In this document: positions 17,704 to 27,240 of the stretch, piece after piece | How the letters are laid out: every line of letters begins with the position of its first letter | Position numbering within the stretch: the first letter of the stretch is position 1 | DNA from: Hymenobacter negativus | GTDB lineage: Bacteria > Bacteroidota > Bacteroidia > Cytophagales > Hymenobacteraceae | Length of the DNA stretch: 64,000 nucleotides | NCBI RefSeq assembly: GCF_017571495.1 | Contig: NZ_JAGETZ010000002.1 | Span: 372,001-436,000 of the forward strand | Reading direction: 5' to 3' | The notes under the pieces: model-generated | What the model saw: only the letters and a program-made list of their open reading frames with translations | What the model was told of the DNA's origin: nothing | The model's database searches: none | Made by a program: the position numbers and the translations under genes

Positions 17704-19143
17704 TTACCGGTTCCGCACGGCTCGCATCATATTAGCCAGCGCCGCCGCCGGATAGGCTTTGCCCCGCGAAATCACCGCGTCAATCTTGCGCACGTTGCCA
17801 ATGTTCTCCAGTGGGTTGGCCGTAAGCAGCACCAGGTCAGCATCCTTGCCGGGTGCGATGGCAGCCGTATGCTCAGCGGTGCCCATGAAGCGGGCGCCAT
17901 TCACGGTGGCAGTTTGCAGGGCCTGCAGTGGGGTGAGGCCCGCCAGTACCAGCATTTCCAACTCACTGTGCAGCGAGGCCCCAGGGTAGATGAAAGAGTT
18001 GAATGGCCCGCTATCGGAGCCCGCCAGCAAGCTAACGCCAGCCGCCTGCATCTGCGGCACCAAGCTCATGAATTTGGTGCTCAGCTTTCTGTTGAAAACC
18101 TGCGTGGTCAACGACTGCTGCCGGGCGCCGGACTGACGCCGCTGGTAGGTGGCCTGAATCTTCGGGTCGATATAGGTCAGCAGCGAGTCCTGGGCGTGGT
18201 CGTTTTCGGGGAGCTCGGCCAGGGTCCGCTGGATGTAAAGCGTGGGTACAGCGGCCGTGTGACGCTTGGCCATGAGGGTGAAAATCTGACTAGCTGCCGT
18301 CGGGCTATAGGTGTCATACACGGCCGGCAACACGGCAAATAGGCCAAGTGGCTTACTACTGGTCAGGCTATTGCGTACCGCCGTCGTAATGCTGTCTTCT
18401 TTGCCGGAACAAGCCTTGAATACGTAATAGAGGTGCTCGGTAGCGTCCAGTCCGCGTTTCACAGCCTCACCTAATGTCACGGAGTAGGGCATGTGTCCCG
18501 TCGTTTTCAGGCCGCGTCGTTGGGCCTGCCGGATGGTTTCGAGGTAGGCCGCACCCGAAATCTTGCTATCGTAAATCTTCACGTAGTCCACCTTCAGGCG
18601 TTGCAGTGAGTCGAGGGCTTTACGAATCTGGGCGGGCGTTTCTACTTCCAGCGAACCCGGCCAGTAGGCGCCCGGCCCGTCAATTTTGGGACCGGAGGTG
18701 AAGATGTGTGGCCCCGCCAGCCGGCCGGCGTCCATTTCGCGCCGCCACTGGAAAACACTGGTTGTGAGGTCGCCCCCAGCATCACGCACTGTGGTGATGC
18801 CGTGGACCAGGTACAGAGTCAGGCTTTTTTTATTGGCCGCCGCCAAGCTGTCGCCACCCCGAAAATGAACGTGCATATCCCAAAGGCCTGGAATGAGGTA
18901 GCGGCCGTTGCCATTCACGTATTGCTTGGCGGCGTAGCTGTCCTTGTCGGCTACCTGAATTTCCACGATTTTCCCCTTGGCAATGGCCACCACTTGGTTG
19001 GGCACCAGCTGGCCCGTAAGCACATCCACGATGGTTACGTGGTTGATAACCACATCGTAAATCTGGAGCTTGGTGGGCCGGCGTGCACAGCCCACCAGGA
19101 ACAGAGCCACGCTCAGGCTAAAAAAGAATCGGGATAATTTCAT
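17704..19143 (-). CDS. Amidohydrolase family lipoprotein
   Basis: A 479-residue metal-dependent hydrolase of the amidohydrolase superfamily (imidazolonepropionase/prolidase-like branch). A lipobox FLVGC places the mature N terminus at Cys19. The barrel begins with the metal-binding HVH motif at residues 91-93 in GLWDMHVHFRGG; YVKIYDSK supplies a lysine that may be carbamylated; TTGHMPYS supplies a later metal His, and LLAGSDSG the conserved Asp. The C-terminal composite domain ends with GKDADLVLLTANPLENI. Substrate is probably a cyclic amide or peptide but cannot be named. It is followed at a 10-base gap by the DUF5686 gene in the opposite orientation and separated by 29 bases from the kinase gene upstream of it. 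Confidence 0.88.
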   Translation of the reverse strand: MKLSRFFFSLSVALFLVGCARRPTKLQIYDVVINHVTIVDVLTGQLVPNQVVAIAKGKIVEIQVADKDSYAAKQYVNGNGRYLIPGLWDMHVHFRGGDSLAAANKKSLTLYLVHGITTVRDAGGDLTTSVFQWRREMDAGRLAGPHIFTSGPKIDGPGAYWPGSLEVETPAQIRKALDSLQRLKVDYVKIYDSKISGAAYLETIRQAQRRGLKTTGHMPYSVTLGEAVKRGLDATEHLYYVFKACSGKEDSITTAVRNSLTSSKPLGLFAVLPAVYDTYSPTAASQIFTLMAKRHTAAVPTLYIQRTLAELPENDHAQDSLLTYIDPKIQATYQRRQSGARQQSLTTQVFNRKLSTKFMSLVPQMQAAGVSLLAGSDSGPFNSFIYPGASLHSELEMLVLAGLTPLQALQTATVNGARFMGTAEHTAAIAPGKDADLVLLTANPLENIGNVRKIDAVISRGKAYPAAALANMMRAVRNR

Positions 19144-19172
19144 GCGGGTGGCGCTAAGCTAACCCGGCAAAG

Positions 19173-21167
19173 TTAGGCCGGCAACCGTACCGTGAATTCG
19201 GTGAACTTTCCATCCTCCGTTTCTACGGTCAGCGTACCTCCGTGGCCCTTCGTGATAATGTCATGCGCCAATGACAGTCCCAGACCAGTGCCTTCGCCGG
19301 TCGGCTTGGTGGTGAAAAACGGCTCGAATACCTGGGCGGCCACGGTGGCGGGCATGCCTGTGCCGTTATCGCGCACCCGAATTTCAACTTCGTGGTCCAT
19401 ACGGCGGGTACGTACCTGCACCTGCGGCTGGTAGTCCGGCGGGCTCGATTGCTGGCGTCGCCGTGTGGCGTATAAGGCATTGGTAAACAGGTTGAGCAAC
19501 ACCCGCCCCAGTTCCTGCGGTGCGGCCAGCACCGAGGGCAAATCGGGCGCTAAATCCGTTTCCAGATGCACCGGATGTGAGTGTGTATCCTCCGAATTGC
19601 CCAGGATTGCCAATTGCAGGTTGTTGGTTACCAATGTGTTCAAGTCGGTGGATTCGCGCTGGCTGGTGCCGGTGCGGGCATGGGCCAGCATATCGGCAAT
19701 AATGGACGAAGCACGCTGTCCGTGCTGACTGATTTCCCGCAGATTTTTCCGCAGGCCGGCCATTATTTCACCTTCCAGGCCCTGGGGCCGGGGGCTGCCG
19801 TCGTGGTCGAGCAGACCCACACTCACATCGGCGAAGTTTTTCATGAAAGCCAATGGGTTTTGCAGCTCGTGGGCAATACCCGCCGACAACTCGCCTACAA
19901 ACGCCCACTTTTCAGTAGCTACCAGCTGAGCCTGCGCGGCGCGCAGCTCGGTGAGGGCTTCATTAAGCGCATTGCGCTGGGCCTCAATCTGCTGGTTGCG
20001 CTCGTTTAGCAAGTGGTTGGCGCGGCGATGCTGACGGTTGGCCCAGCCCAGCAGTAGCGCCACGGTCAGAATAAATCCCAGTGCTACGAGTAGCGCGAAG
20101 CGCTGATAGCTGGTAGTTTTCAGCTCCTGCGCCTCGCGCTGCTGTTGCTGGCGCTGCTGCTCTGAGAAAGCCAGGAGCTGCAGCTGCTGAAATTTTTCGG
20201 GCCCAAACAGGCTATCCTGCATCGTCACAGCTAGGCTTTGGTAATAGAAAGCGCTGTCCACGTTGTGCCGCACCCGATGAAGCTGGGTTAGTAAGTTGCT
20301 GGCTTCTAAAATAGTTGTTCGATACGACACTTGGGCGGCCGTGTGCAGCGCCAGCCGGGCATAGAGCAGGCTCGAATCGGGTTGATGTAGCGTGTGGTAC
20401 AGGCCAGCCATGCGGCACTGCGCCATGGCTCGATTGCGCAGGTCGTTGGTATTGCCCGTTTCCTGCAATGCCTGCCGGTAATAGGAAAAGGCCGCCGGAT
20501 AGTTGCCCAGTCGGGCCTGCAAAGCGCCCATATTGCGCAGCGCCAGCGCCGCCGAAGCCAGCCGGGGCCGGGGCGTTTGGGCCAGTACTGCTGCGGCCTG
20601 GCTTTGCAGGATGAGCGCCGAGTCGAGCACATTCAGCTTTTCGTAGCAGCTGCCCATGCTGGTGAGCGTGCCGGCTACCCAGGGCATAAGATGGAGACGA
20701 GTGTATATTTCCTTCGACTGCCGGTAGTAGTCCAGCGCCTGCCGGTACTGCTGCAAGTCGAACCGGATGTTGCCCAGTCCGTTCAAGCTGTAAGCCTGGC
20801 CCTGCAAGTCCCGGCATTGCCGACTGATTTGATAAGCTTGAATCTGGTTGGCAAATGCCTTGGGTAGCTCGCCGCGCTCACGCAACGCCGACCCTATCAT
20901 GCCTTGTGCCCGGCCTTGGCCCTTCACAAAGCTCACTTGCCGGGCGAGTTCGCAGGCCTGCTGGGCCAATTCCAAGGTCGAATCAGGTTTGGACGACCGG
21001 TACGTTGATGCCAGTTTCAGCAGCAGCAGCACGCGGCTGGAGTCGGCGAGCGCGTGTGAGAGAGCGAGGCGCAGGCTATCGGTAGCAACGGTTTGGGCAC
21101 GGGCAGCCGGGGCTAGGCTCAACAGCAGCCACAGCGGTAGTAATAGTCGCAGGGCGACGTGACGCAT
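19173..21167 (-). CDS. TPR-containing sensor histidine kinase
   Basis: A 664-residue membrane kinase. From the chosen ATG at 21167 it has a signal peptide (LRLLLPLWLLLSLAPAARAQ), about six tetratricopeptide-like repeats in the periplasm (residues 30-330, for example AYSLNGLGNIRFDLQQYRQALDYY), a transmembrane helix (FALLVALGFILTVALLLGWA), a coiled coil, then a kinase core with H box GELSAGIAHELQNPLAF, N box near LLNLFTNALYA, and G boxes VRDNGTGMP and GEGTGLGLSLAHDI. The frame continues upstream to 21230, which would add 21 residues before the signal peptide and is less likely. No response regulator gene lies beside it, so its partner is elsewhere. Ligand unknown. Confidence 0.9.
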   Translation of the reverse strand: MRHVALRLLLPLWLLLSLAPAARAQTVATDSLRLALSHALADSSRVLLLLKLASTYRSSKPDSTLELAQQACELARQVSFVKGQGRAQGMIGSALRERGELPKAFANQIQAYQISRQCRDLQGQAYSLNGLGNIRFDLQQYRQALDYYRQSKEIYTRLHLMPWVAGTLTSMGSCYEKLNVLDSALILQSQAAAVLAQTPRPRLASAALALRNMGALQARLGNYPAAFSYYRQALQETGNTNDLRNRAMAQCRMAGLYHTLHQPDSSLLYARLALHTAAQVSYRTTILEASNLLTQLHRVRHNVDSAFYYQSLAVTMQDSLFGPEKFQQLQLLAFSEQQRQQQQREAQELKTTSYQRFALLVALGFILTVALLLGWANRQHRRANHLLNERNQQIEAQRNALNEALTELRAAQAQLVATEKWAFVGELSAGIAHELQNPLAFMKNFADVSVGLLDHDGSPRPQGLEGEIMAGLRKNLREISQHGQRASSIIADMLAHARTGTSQRESTDLNTLVTNNLQLAILGNSEDTHSHPVHLETDLAPDLPSVLAAPQELGRVLLNLFTNALYATRRRQQSSPPDYQPQVQVRTRRMDHEVEIRVRDNGTGMPATVAAQVFEPFFTTKPTGEGTGLGLSLAHDIITKGHGGTLTVETEDGKFTEFTVRLPA

Positions 21168-21622
21168 AAAAGAGCAAGCGGGAAAGGAAATGATAACGAA
21201 ACAAGGCATTAAGTGAGTGTTTGGCCACATCAGGAATCACACGATGGCCAAACGATGCTTAATGAAGTGAAATGGCACGTAGCTAAAGCTCGGAATCACA
21301 AAAAGTATTCCTCAACTGGCAGTATCCCAACAATATTCAGACGCGTTTCGACCGTAAATGGCTGCTTGTGAGGTCGCAGTAGCGGTGCTTTTTATTGCCC
21401 TATCCTCCATAAGCTTGAGCCGAGCGTTAGTCAACAGGACAGCGGATTCCCTGGCCAAATTCACTTCGCATATTCGTTTTAAAGCCAATAACCTATTGGC
21501 TAAACGTTTGGTTTCCACCGCCTGTAATGCCATGCGTAGCAATTTTCCCGGCAAGTCAGGCAACGGATTTAACTGCTGGCGCTGCCTCGTGCGGCCGTTT
21601 TTTGCTGGACCTTTGCACCGCT
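21168..21622. other. Intergenic region between divergent kinase and murF-alr genes
   Basis: About 450 bases containing the promoters of two divergent genes. Short frames on both strands cross it but show no protein features. I found no strong hairpin, repeat or consensus -7 box. Confidence 0.4.
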
Positions 21623-24190
21623 ATGTCGTTCCCGCTATTCCTCGATTTGCCTGGCCTGCTGGCCGGCCGCCTGCTCCAGGCCCCCGCCAATGCCACGTCT
21701 GAAGTCCGTCACCTGCTGCTGGACAGCCGGCGGGTAGGCCTGCCTGTTGGCGCGGTATTTTTTGCTCTGCGCGGCCTCAGCCACGACGGCCACCGCTACC
21801 TGCCTGCCCTTTATTCCCAAGGCGTGCGCTTGTTCATCATCGAAGAAAATACCACACTGCTCAACGGGCTGTCAGCGTACTCGGAAGCAGGAATTATCGA
21901 AGTTGCCAGCCCATTGGCTGCTTTGCAGACGCTGGCCGCAGTCCACCGGGAGGAGTTCAACGGGCCGGTTTTCGGCATCACGGGCTCTAATGGCAAGACC
22001 ACTGTAAAGGAATGGTTGGCCCAATTGCTGAGCCCCGACGAGGACATCTGCCGCTCGCCGCGCTCTTACAACTCGCAGGTGGGAGTGCCGCTGAGCGTGT
22101 GGGAGTTGAACCCCGAGCGGCATACGTTGGGCATCTTCGAAGCCGGTATTTCGGAAGTAGGGGAGATGGAGCGCTTAGCCGCTATTATCCAGCCAACTGA
22201 AGGCATTTTCACTACAATCGGTACAGCCCACGACGCCGGTTTCACCTCCGCAGAGCAGAAGTTACGCGAGAAGCTGCGGCTGTTCGAGGGGGCGCATTTT
22301 CAGCGCTTATTCTACTGTGCCGACCAGCCCTTGGTGCGCACCGCCGTGGTGTCGTTGGGCTTGCCGACTTTCTGCTGGACGCGCCAGCCAACCCAGTCCG
22401 CCGACCTGCGCTTTACGCTGGTCGCAGCTAGCGGCGACAGCACCAGCCTGCAAGCCGAGTATGTGGCTACAGGCCTCACAGCCACATTCTCGCTGCCGTT
22501 TGCCGATGAGCCGTCTATCGAAAATGGGCTGCACTGCCTGGCCGTGCTGCTGCATCGCCAGGTTGAGCCCGCCGAAATTCAGCGCCGGCTGGCCCGTCTG
22601 CACCCCGTGGCCATGCGTCTGGAAATGAAGCTCGGCCGCCACGATTCCTATCTGCTCGACGATACCTATAATAACGACCTCGCCGGCCTAGCCCTGGCCC
22701 TCAACGCTCTTGCCCGCCAGAGCCGCCCAGGCCGCCGTACACTCATTTTGAGCGATGTCCTCGAATCGGGCCTCACGGGCGAAGCGCTTTATGCTCGCGT
22801 AGTCGGGCTGCTGCCTGCTGCTGGCGTGAGCCGTGTGGTAGGAATCGGAGAGGAAATTTCGAGGGAATTATGCGCGAAAAGCGCAAATAATGAAGAATTA
22901 AGCATCGAAGTAGAATCGTCTGAGGTTAACTCCGCATGCTCAATTCAAGTTTTTCCTACCACCGAAGCCTTCCTCGCCCAGCTTAATCCTGCCGATTTCG
23001 TCCACGAAACCATTCTCATCAAGGGTGCCCGTCGTTTTGGGTTTGAGCGCATTGTAGCTGCCTTACAGGCCCAACAGCACGGCACGGTGCTTGAAGTTAA
23101 CCTCGATGCCCTCAGCCATAACCTTCAATACTACCGCCGCCAACTGCGCCCGGGTACTAAGCTTATGGTGATGGTGAAAGCATTTGCCTACGGCGCAGGC
23201 TCCTACGAAGTCGCCAGCTTGCTCGAGTTTCAGCGGGCCGATTACCTTGCCGTAGCCTACGCCGACGAAGGCATTGCCCTGCGTGAGGCCGGCATCAGCC
23301 TGCCCATCATGGTGATGAATGCGGCCCCCGACGCCTTCGAAACCCTGCGCCGCTACCGCCTGGAGCCCGAAATCTACTCGTTCGAAATGCTGGATGAGTA
23401 CCTGGCTACCTTCGATATCCCCTCGGAATTGCCAGCACCTAAAATCCATCTCAAGCTGGATACCGGTATGCGTCGTCTTGGCTTCGATGAGGCCGAACTG
23501 CCCACCCTAGCGGCTCGCTTGCGCCAGCATACTGCCCACCTACCGGTAGCCAGCATGATGACGCACCTCGCCGCCGCCGACGAACCCGGCCACGACGACT
23601 TCACCCGCGAGCAGTTGGCTGCTTTTCGCCGCATGACTACCGTGCTAGAAGCAGCTCTGGGCCATTCAGTGCTCAAGCACGTGCTGAATTCAGCGGGCAT
23701 TCTACGGTTTCCAGAGGCGCATTTCGATATGGTGCGTCTCGGTATCGGCCTCTACGGCGTAGATGCCAGTAACACCTCCGACCCTACCGCCCTCCGCCCG
23801 GTCAGTCAGCTCCGGACTACCATTTCTCAGATTAAAACCCTGCCGGCTGGGGCCACCGTAGGCTATGGCCGCCGGGGCACCGCCGCCGCTACTGAGCGCC
23901 GTATTGCCACACTAGCCATTGGCTATGCCGACGGCTACGACCGCCGCTTCGGCAACGGTGCGGGCACGGTACTCATCCATGGCCAGCCCGCTCCTCTGCT
24001 AGGCTCCGTGTGCATGGATATGTGCATGGTGGACGTGACAGCCATACCGCAGGCGCGGGCTGGCGATGTCGCCTTGGTATTTGGTGATGGCTTGCCGCTG
24101 CCCGAGCTGGCTGGCCGCATTGGTACCATTGCGTACGAACTGCTTACCAACGTGAGCGAGCGGGTAAAGCGGGTATTCGTGAGTGAATAG
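21623..24190 (+). CDS. Bifunctional MurF ligase / alanine racemase
   Basis: An 855-residue fusion for peptidoglycan precursor synthesis. Residues 1-490 are UDP-MurNAc-tripeptide:D-Ala-D-Ala ligase (MurF): ATP loop GSNGKTT at 121-127, the Mur motif EAGISEVGEME, and LLDDTYNNDLAGL. Residues 495-855 are a fold-type III alanine racemase: PLP lysine K519 in MVKAFAYG, the HLKLDTGMRRLGF stretch and the second catalytic tyrosine Y748 in VGYGRRG, with SVCMDMCMVD near the C terminus. The fusion couples D-Ala production to D-Ala-D-Ala addition and is characteristic of Bacteroidota. The ATG at 21623 starts just before the MurF fold. Both active sites look intact. Cytoplasmic. Confidence 0.95.
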   Translation: MSFPLFLDLPGLLAGRLLQAPANATSEVRHLLLDSRRVGLPVGAVFFALRGLSHDGHRYLPALYSQGVRLFIIEENTTLLNGLSAYSEAGIIEVASPLAALQTLAAVHREEFNGPVFGITGSNGKTTVKEWLAQLLSPDEDICRSPRSYNSQVGVPLSVWELNPERHTLGIFEAGISEVGEMERLAAIIQPTEGIFTTIGTAHDAGFTSAEQKLREKLRLFEGAHFQRLFYCADQPLVRTAVVSLGLPTFCWTRQPTQSADLRFTLVAASGDSTSLQAEYVATGLTATFSLPFADEPSIENGLHCLAVLLHRQVEPAEIQRRLARLHPVAMRLEMKLGRHDSYLLDDTYNNDLAGLALALNALARQSRPGRRTLILSDVLESGLTGEALYARVVGLLPAAGVSRVVGIGEEISRELCAKSANNEELSIEVESSEVNSACSIQVFPTTEAFLAQLNPADFVHETILIKGARRFGFERIVAALQAQQHGTVLEVNLDALSHNLQYYRRQLRPGTKLMVMVKAFAYGAGSYEVASLLEFQRADYLAVAYADEGIALREAGISLPIMVMNAAPDAFETLRRYRLEPEIYSFEMLDEYLATFDIPSELPAPKIHLKLDTGMRRLGFDEAELPTLAARLRQHTAHLPVASMMTHLAAADEPGHDDFTREQLAAFRRMTTVLEAALGHSVLKHVLNSAGILRFPEAHFDMVRLGIGLYGVDASNTSDPTALRPVSQLRTTISQIKTLPAGATVGYGRRGTAAATERRIATLAIGYADGYDRRFGNGAGTVLIHGQPAPLLGSVCMDMCMVDVTAIPQARAGDVALVFGDGLPLPELAGRIGTIAYELLTNVSERVKRVFVSE

Positions 24191-24328
24191 CCCGCAAGGA
24201 ATATTAATGCCCAGATTTGTTTTAATAATCTGATTAATAGCCTGTAAAAGAAAAATTTGAAAGAGGTAAGTTTTGTTTTAGCAAGGAAACAAAAACTTTT
24301 TTTGTAATAGAGGCTGGCTCTCTCAATG

Positions 24329-24357
24329 TTGGCAAGGTATTTATTTTGCTACTTTAC
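24329..24357 (+). promoter_or_regulatory. Candidate promoter (TTG -33, TACTTTAC -7)
   Basis: TTG at 24329-24331 and TACTTTAC at 24350-24357, separated by 18 bases, near the Bacteroidota housekeeping pattern. The next start codon is 66 bases downstream. Confidence 0.45.
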
Positions 24358-24422
24358 AGTGGGCGTCGCGGCTCCTGCATAATTTTGGGTTAAAATTCAG
24401 TTTGCGGCACCTCTTCTTTCTT

Positions 24423-25853
24423 ATGAAAATCAATACGTTTCGGGTGTTTTACATTTTTGGCGCTTTACTAGCTGGCTTGGCATTGACAGGGCCCGCACAG
24501 GCTGGTCCTCGTCCTCAGTCGGTGTCGGCTCATGTGGCCGATGTGCCGCCCCTCGATGGTCTTTGGAAAGGCCCTCTCAAAGTTCCTGGTGGGCAACTCG
24601 AAGTTATTTTTCGCTTTGTAAAGCTCACCGGTGGCGAATATTTCTGTACACTCGACGTGCCGCTCCAGAAGGTGAGCCGCATGAATGTAAAAACAGAAAT
24701 AAAAGGCGACACCGTGCGTCTCTACGCCGAAGAAGCCGCTACCCGCTTCGCTGGTCGCGTCTCAGCCGATGGCAAACAGATGGTTGGCACCTGGCAGTCG
24801 CCGGGCTTTAAAGTGCCGATGACGCTTGCCTTCAGCGCCTTACCGGCTATGAATGATAAAAAAGTGCGCCTCACCCCACCTTATCGCGAGGAAGAGGCTA
24901 CCTTCAGCAACCTTGCTGTTAATGCTCGCCTCAGCGGGATGCTCACTATTCCGGCTGGCCCTGGTCCATTCCCGGCTGTGGTGCTGCTGAGTGACAGCGG
25001 CCCGCACGACCGTGACGGCACCGTGGGCGACTTTGCCCCTCTAGGCCAGCTGGCTGACTACCTCACCCGGCGCGGCATTGCCGTACTCCGCTTCGATGAC
25101 CGAGGTGTGGGCAAGTCCGGTGGCACACCTGCCCAAACTACTGCCGACTTAGTGAGTGATGCTCAAGCGGGGCTCAATTACCTGCGTACCCGTCCCGAAA
25201 TTGACCTATCGCACTTAGGCCTGGTAGGCCACGGCGAGGGCGGTAACGTCGCCTTGCTGGCTGCCGCGCAGCCCCTGCCGCCCTCTTTTGTGGTAACGCT
25301 GGCTGCTTACGGTCTGCCCGGTCGTGATATTGTAGTGCAGCAGCAGGCTACTACCCTGCGTACCCTTGGCACCGACGCGGCTCAAATAGAGGCTGCAACC
25401 AAGCGCCAACAGGCCATGCTCGAAATCATACGCCAAACTACTGACAACGCCCAAGCCCAAGCCATTGTGGCCAATATGCTTAAGCAAAACAATTCGGCTA
25501 TTGATAATGCTACTGCTCAGGCCAGCGCCGCCGAAATGACATCGCCGCGTTACCGCTACTTCCTGGCCTTTAACCCTGTTGAAAAGCTGGCAGCTGTCAA
25601 TTGCCCGGTGCTGCTGCTGAATGGCACCTCCGACCTCACCATCAACGCAGATGCCAATATGGGCCCCTTAGAAAAAGGCTTGAAATCCAGCAAAAACAAG
25701 AGCGTAACGGTGCGCAAACTCATTGGGGTCAATCACCTGTTCCAGCCTGACCCGACCAAGTGGCCTATCATTAATGGTCAGCCACAGCCAAACTTTGCGC
25801 CGGAAGCCGAAGAAGCCATCCGCGAATGGATAGTAGCTCAGACCAAAAAATAG
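24423..25853 (+). CDS. Alpha/beta-hydrolase-like secreted protein, copy 1
   Basis: A 476-residue exported protein: signal peptide (VFYIFGALLAGLALTGPAQA), an N-terminal beta-rich domain (about residues 45-145) and an alpha/beta hydrolase fold (about 165-476) with the oxyanion-region DRDGTVGD, RFDDRGVGKSGG, the nucleophile elbow, NGTSDLTINA (acid) and GVNHLFQ (histidine). The elbow reads GLVGHGEGGN, so the nucleophile position (residue 271) is Gly instead of the Ser seen in GHSEGG relatives. This predicts loss of ordinary esterase/peptidase chemistry, or a different mechanism. It is a paralogue of the gene at 28124 and is followed by a long two-way terminator shared with a convergent gene. The ATG at 24423 precedes the signal peptide directly. 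Confidence 0.85.
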   Translation: MKINTFRVFYIFGALLAGLALTGPAQAGPRPQSVSAHVADVPPLDGLWKGPLKVPGGQLEVIFRFVKLTGGEYFCTLDVPLQKVSRMNVKTEIKGDTVRLYAEEAATRFAGRVSADGKQMVGTWQSPGFKVPMTLAFSALPAMNDKKVRLTPPYREEEATFSNLAVNARLSGMLTIPAGPGPFPAVVLLSDSGPHDRDGTVGDFAPLGQLADYLTRRGIAVLRFDDRGVGKSGGTPAQTTADLVSDAQAGLNYLRTRPEIDLSHLGLVGHGEGGNVALLAAAQPLPPSFVVTLAAYGLPGRDIVVQQQATTLRTLGTDAAQIEAATKRQQAMLEIIRQTTDNAQAQAIVANMLKQNNSAIDNATAQASAAEMTSPRYRYFLAFNPVEKLAAVNCPVLLLNGTSDLTINADANMGPLEKGLKSSKNKSVTVRKLIGVNHLFQPDPTKWPIINGQPQPNFAPEAEEAIREWIVAQTKK

Positions 25854-25938
25854 CTGTTCTAACAAAGGCAGCCAACCAGAATACTACTGTTGAATAGCTG
25901 CTTGATATGCACCCTAATACATAGAGTAGTTGCCTGGG

Positions 25939-25990
25939 TATAGAATACAAAAAAGCCCCGCTGTGAAGCGGGGCTTTTTTGTATTCTATA
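25939..25990. terminator. Bidirectional terminator between convergent genes
   Basis: Perfect 24-bp arms (25939-25962 and 25967-25990) around GTGA; a GC core AGCCCCGCT flanked by A6 and T6, so it can stop transcription from both sides. Confidence 0.92.
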
Positions 25991-26037
25991 CCGAATTAGC
26001 TGCTTAGACTTATTAGCCGTCAGCGTGGCTATCCAGG

Positions 26038-26937
26038 TTATTTAATCATATCTACCTCAGCCTTAATCATAGCATTATACCGGCGGCCCTGGCCGTTGGC
26101 TAGTGTAAGTAGGTTCCAACCCTTGCCGATGGTATAGCTCCAGGTGCGGCTTTCCTTGAACTCGAAAGTAGGACGCATAATCTGACCATAGGGCGTGTAG
26201 TTGTCCATAAAGTTGGTGGTGTAGAACTTGTCACCGCCCACAATCCACTCCATGGCTACGAAGAAGCCTTCTTCCGGTGCGGGGATGTTGTAAGAGCTCA
26301 GGTCAATGGTGTACCACTCGCCACCGCGTGAAGCTGATACCACCACATTTTCGGTCAGCAGGTCGGTGTTGGGCGCGTTGTAGTTGCCATCCGCCTTGTA
26401 GAGGCGCACGCGGAAAGGCTCGCGCGGGAAGCCGTTCTCCCCGATGTAGAATGATACCGTCCGTACGTTGCCCAACTTTTTTTGCTTATCATTTTTCACG
26501 AAAAAAGCATATTGTGAACCAGGTAGGCCCTGAATCATGCCTTCGCCAGGATTATTAGAATTGGAGCCCAGTTCTAGGTTCTTGAGCTTGCCGCCCTTCA
26601 CCACCACGTTGCTCAGCTCAATTACCCGCTTTTTCAATTCTACGATAAGGTCTTCGGTGCTGCCGCGCTTAATAAAGATGGCACTGCGTTCGTAGCCCAA
26701 TGTCATGACAATCAGTGAGTCCTGGCTGGTTTTTTCCAGGCCGGCCAACTGGAAATAACCGTATTCATTGGTGAGGGCACCTGTGCCCTCTTCCCGCAAG
26801 CCAATGGATGCAAAGGGGACGGGGTCCTTGGTTTTGGCATCCACAACACGGCCCGTAATGCGGTTTTCCTGTGCCCAGCCCAGTGCTGGCAGGAGTAGCC
26901 ATAATGCGAAAAAAAGTATGCGTTTCATCATCGCCAA
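26038..26937 (-). CDS. Carboxypeptidase-like regulatory domain protein, copy 1
   Basis: A 299-residue exported protein. A signal peptide (ILFFALWLLLPALGWAQ) is followed by a carboxypeptidase regulatory-like beta-sandwich (residues 24-110: ITGRVVDAKTKDPVPFASIGL, ALTNEYGYF, VMTLGYERSAIFI) and a C-terminal beta-rich domain (about 145-299) of unknown family, with SFYIGENGFPREPFRVRLY and YTPYGQIMRPTFEFKESRTW. The C-terminal domain is nearly identical to that of its paralogue at 29803, while the N-terminal half has diverged. The gene converges on the hydrolase-like gene of copy 1. Function unknown; cell-surface or periplasmic location inferred. Confidence 0.8.
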   Translation of the reverse strand: MAMMKRILFFALWLLLPALGWAQENRITGRVVDAKTKDPVPFASIGLREEGTGALTNEYGYFQLAGLEKTSQDSLIVMTLGYERSAIFIKRGSTEDLIVELKKRVIELSNVVVKGGKLKNLELGSNSNNPGEGMIQGLPGSQYAFFVKNDKQKKLGNVRTVSFYIGENGFPREPFRVRLYKADGNYNAPNTDLLTENVVVSASRGGEWYTIDLSSYNIPAPEEGFFVAMEWIVGGDKFYTTNFMDNYTPYGQIMRPTFEFKESRTWSYTIGKGWNLLTLANGQGRRYNAMIKAEVDMIK

Positions 26938-26963
26938 AAATAATATATAAGATGGTCGTCTGG

Positions 26964-26971
26964 CAAATTTA
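26964..26971 (-). promoter_or_regulatory. Candidate -7 box (TAAATTTG), paralogue copy 1
   Basis: Minus-strand TAAATTTG fits TAnnTTTG, 27 bases upstream of the ATG. The surrounding GAATTTGTAA is shared with the promoter of the second paralogue at 30723-30730. Confidence 0.5.
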
Positions 26972-27240
26972 CAAATTCAAGTCCAATCTATTGTTACCTG
27001 TATGCTTCGAAAACTGGGGTAAAGTGCATGGAGATTAGATTTTTTTCTTTCCCCATTGCTTAATCAAACGCTTTGATATTGCCGGATTATTGCTTGGGGC
27101 TGCAGAAAAAGCTTTTTTGGATTTTCCCAAGTCAATTGACAAGCGTTGCGACTCCGCCCACAAAGCCGAAAAAATAGCAGAATGATTCGGCGTTTTTTCT
27201 GGTAATACCGTATGCTGCCCATCATTTCTCTTCCAATACC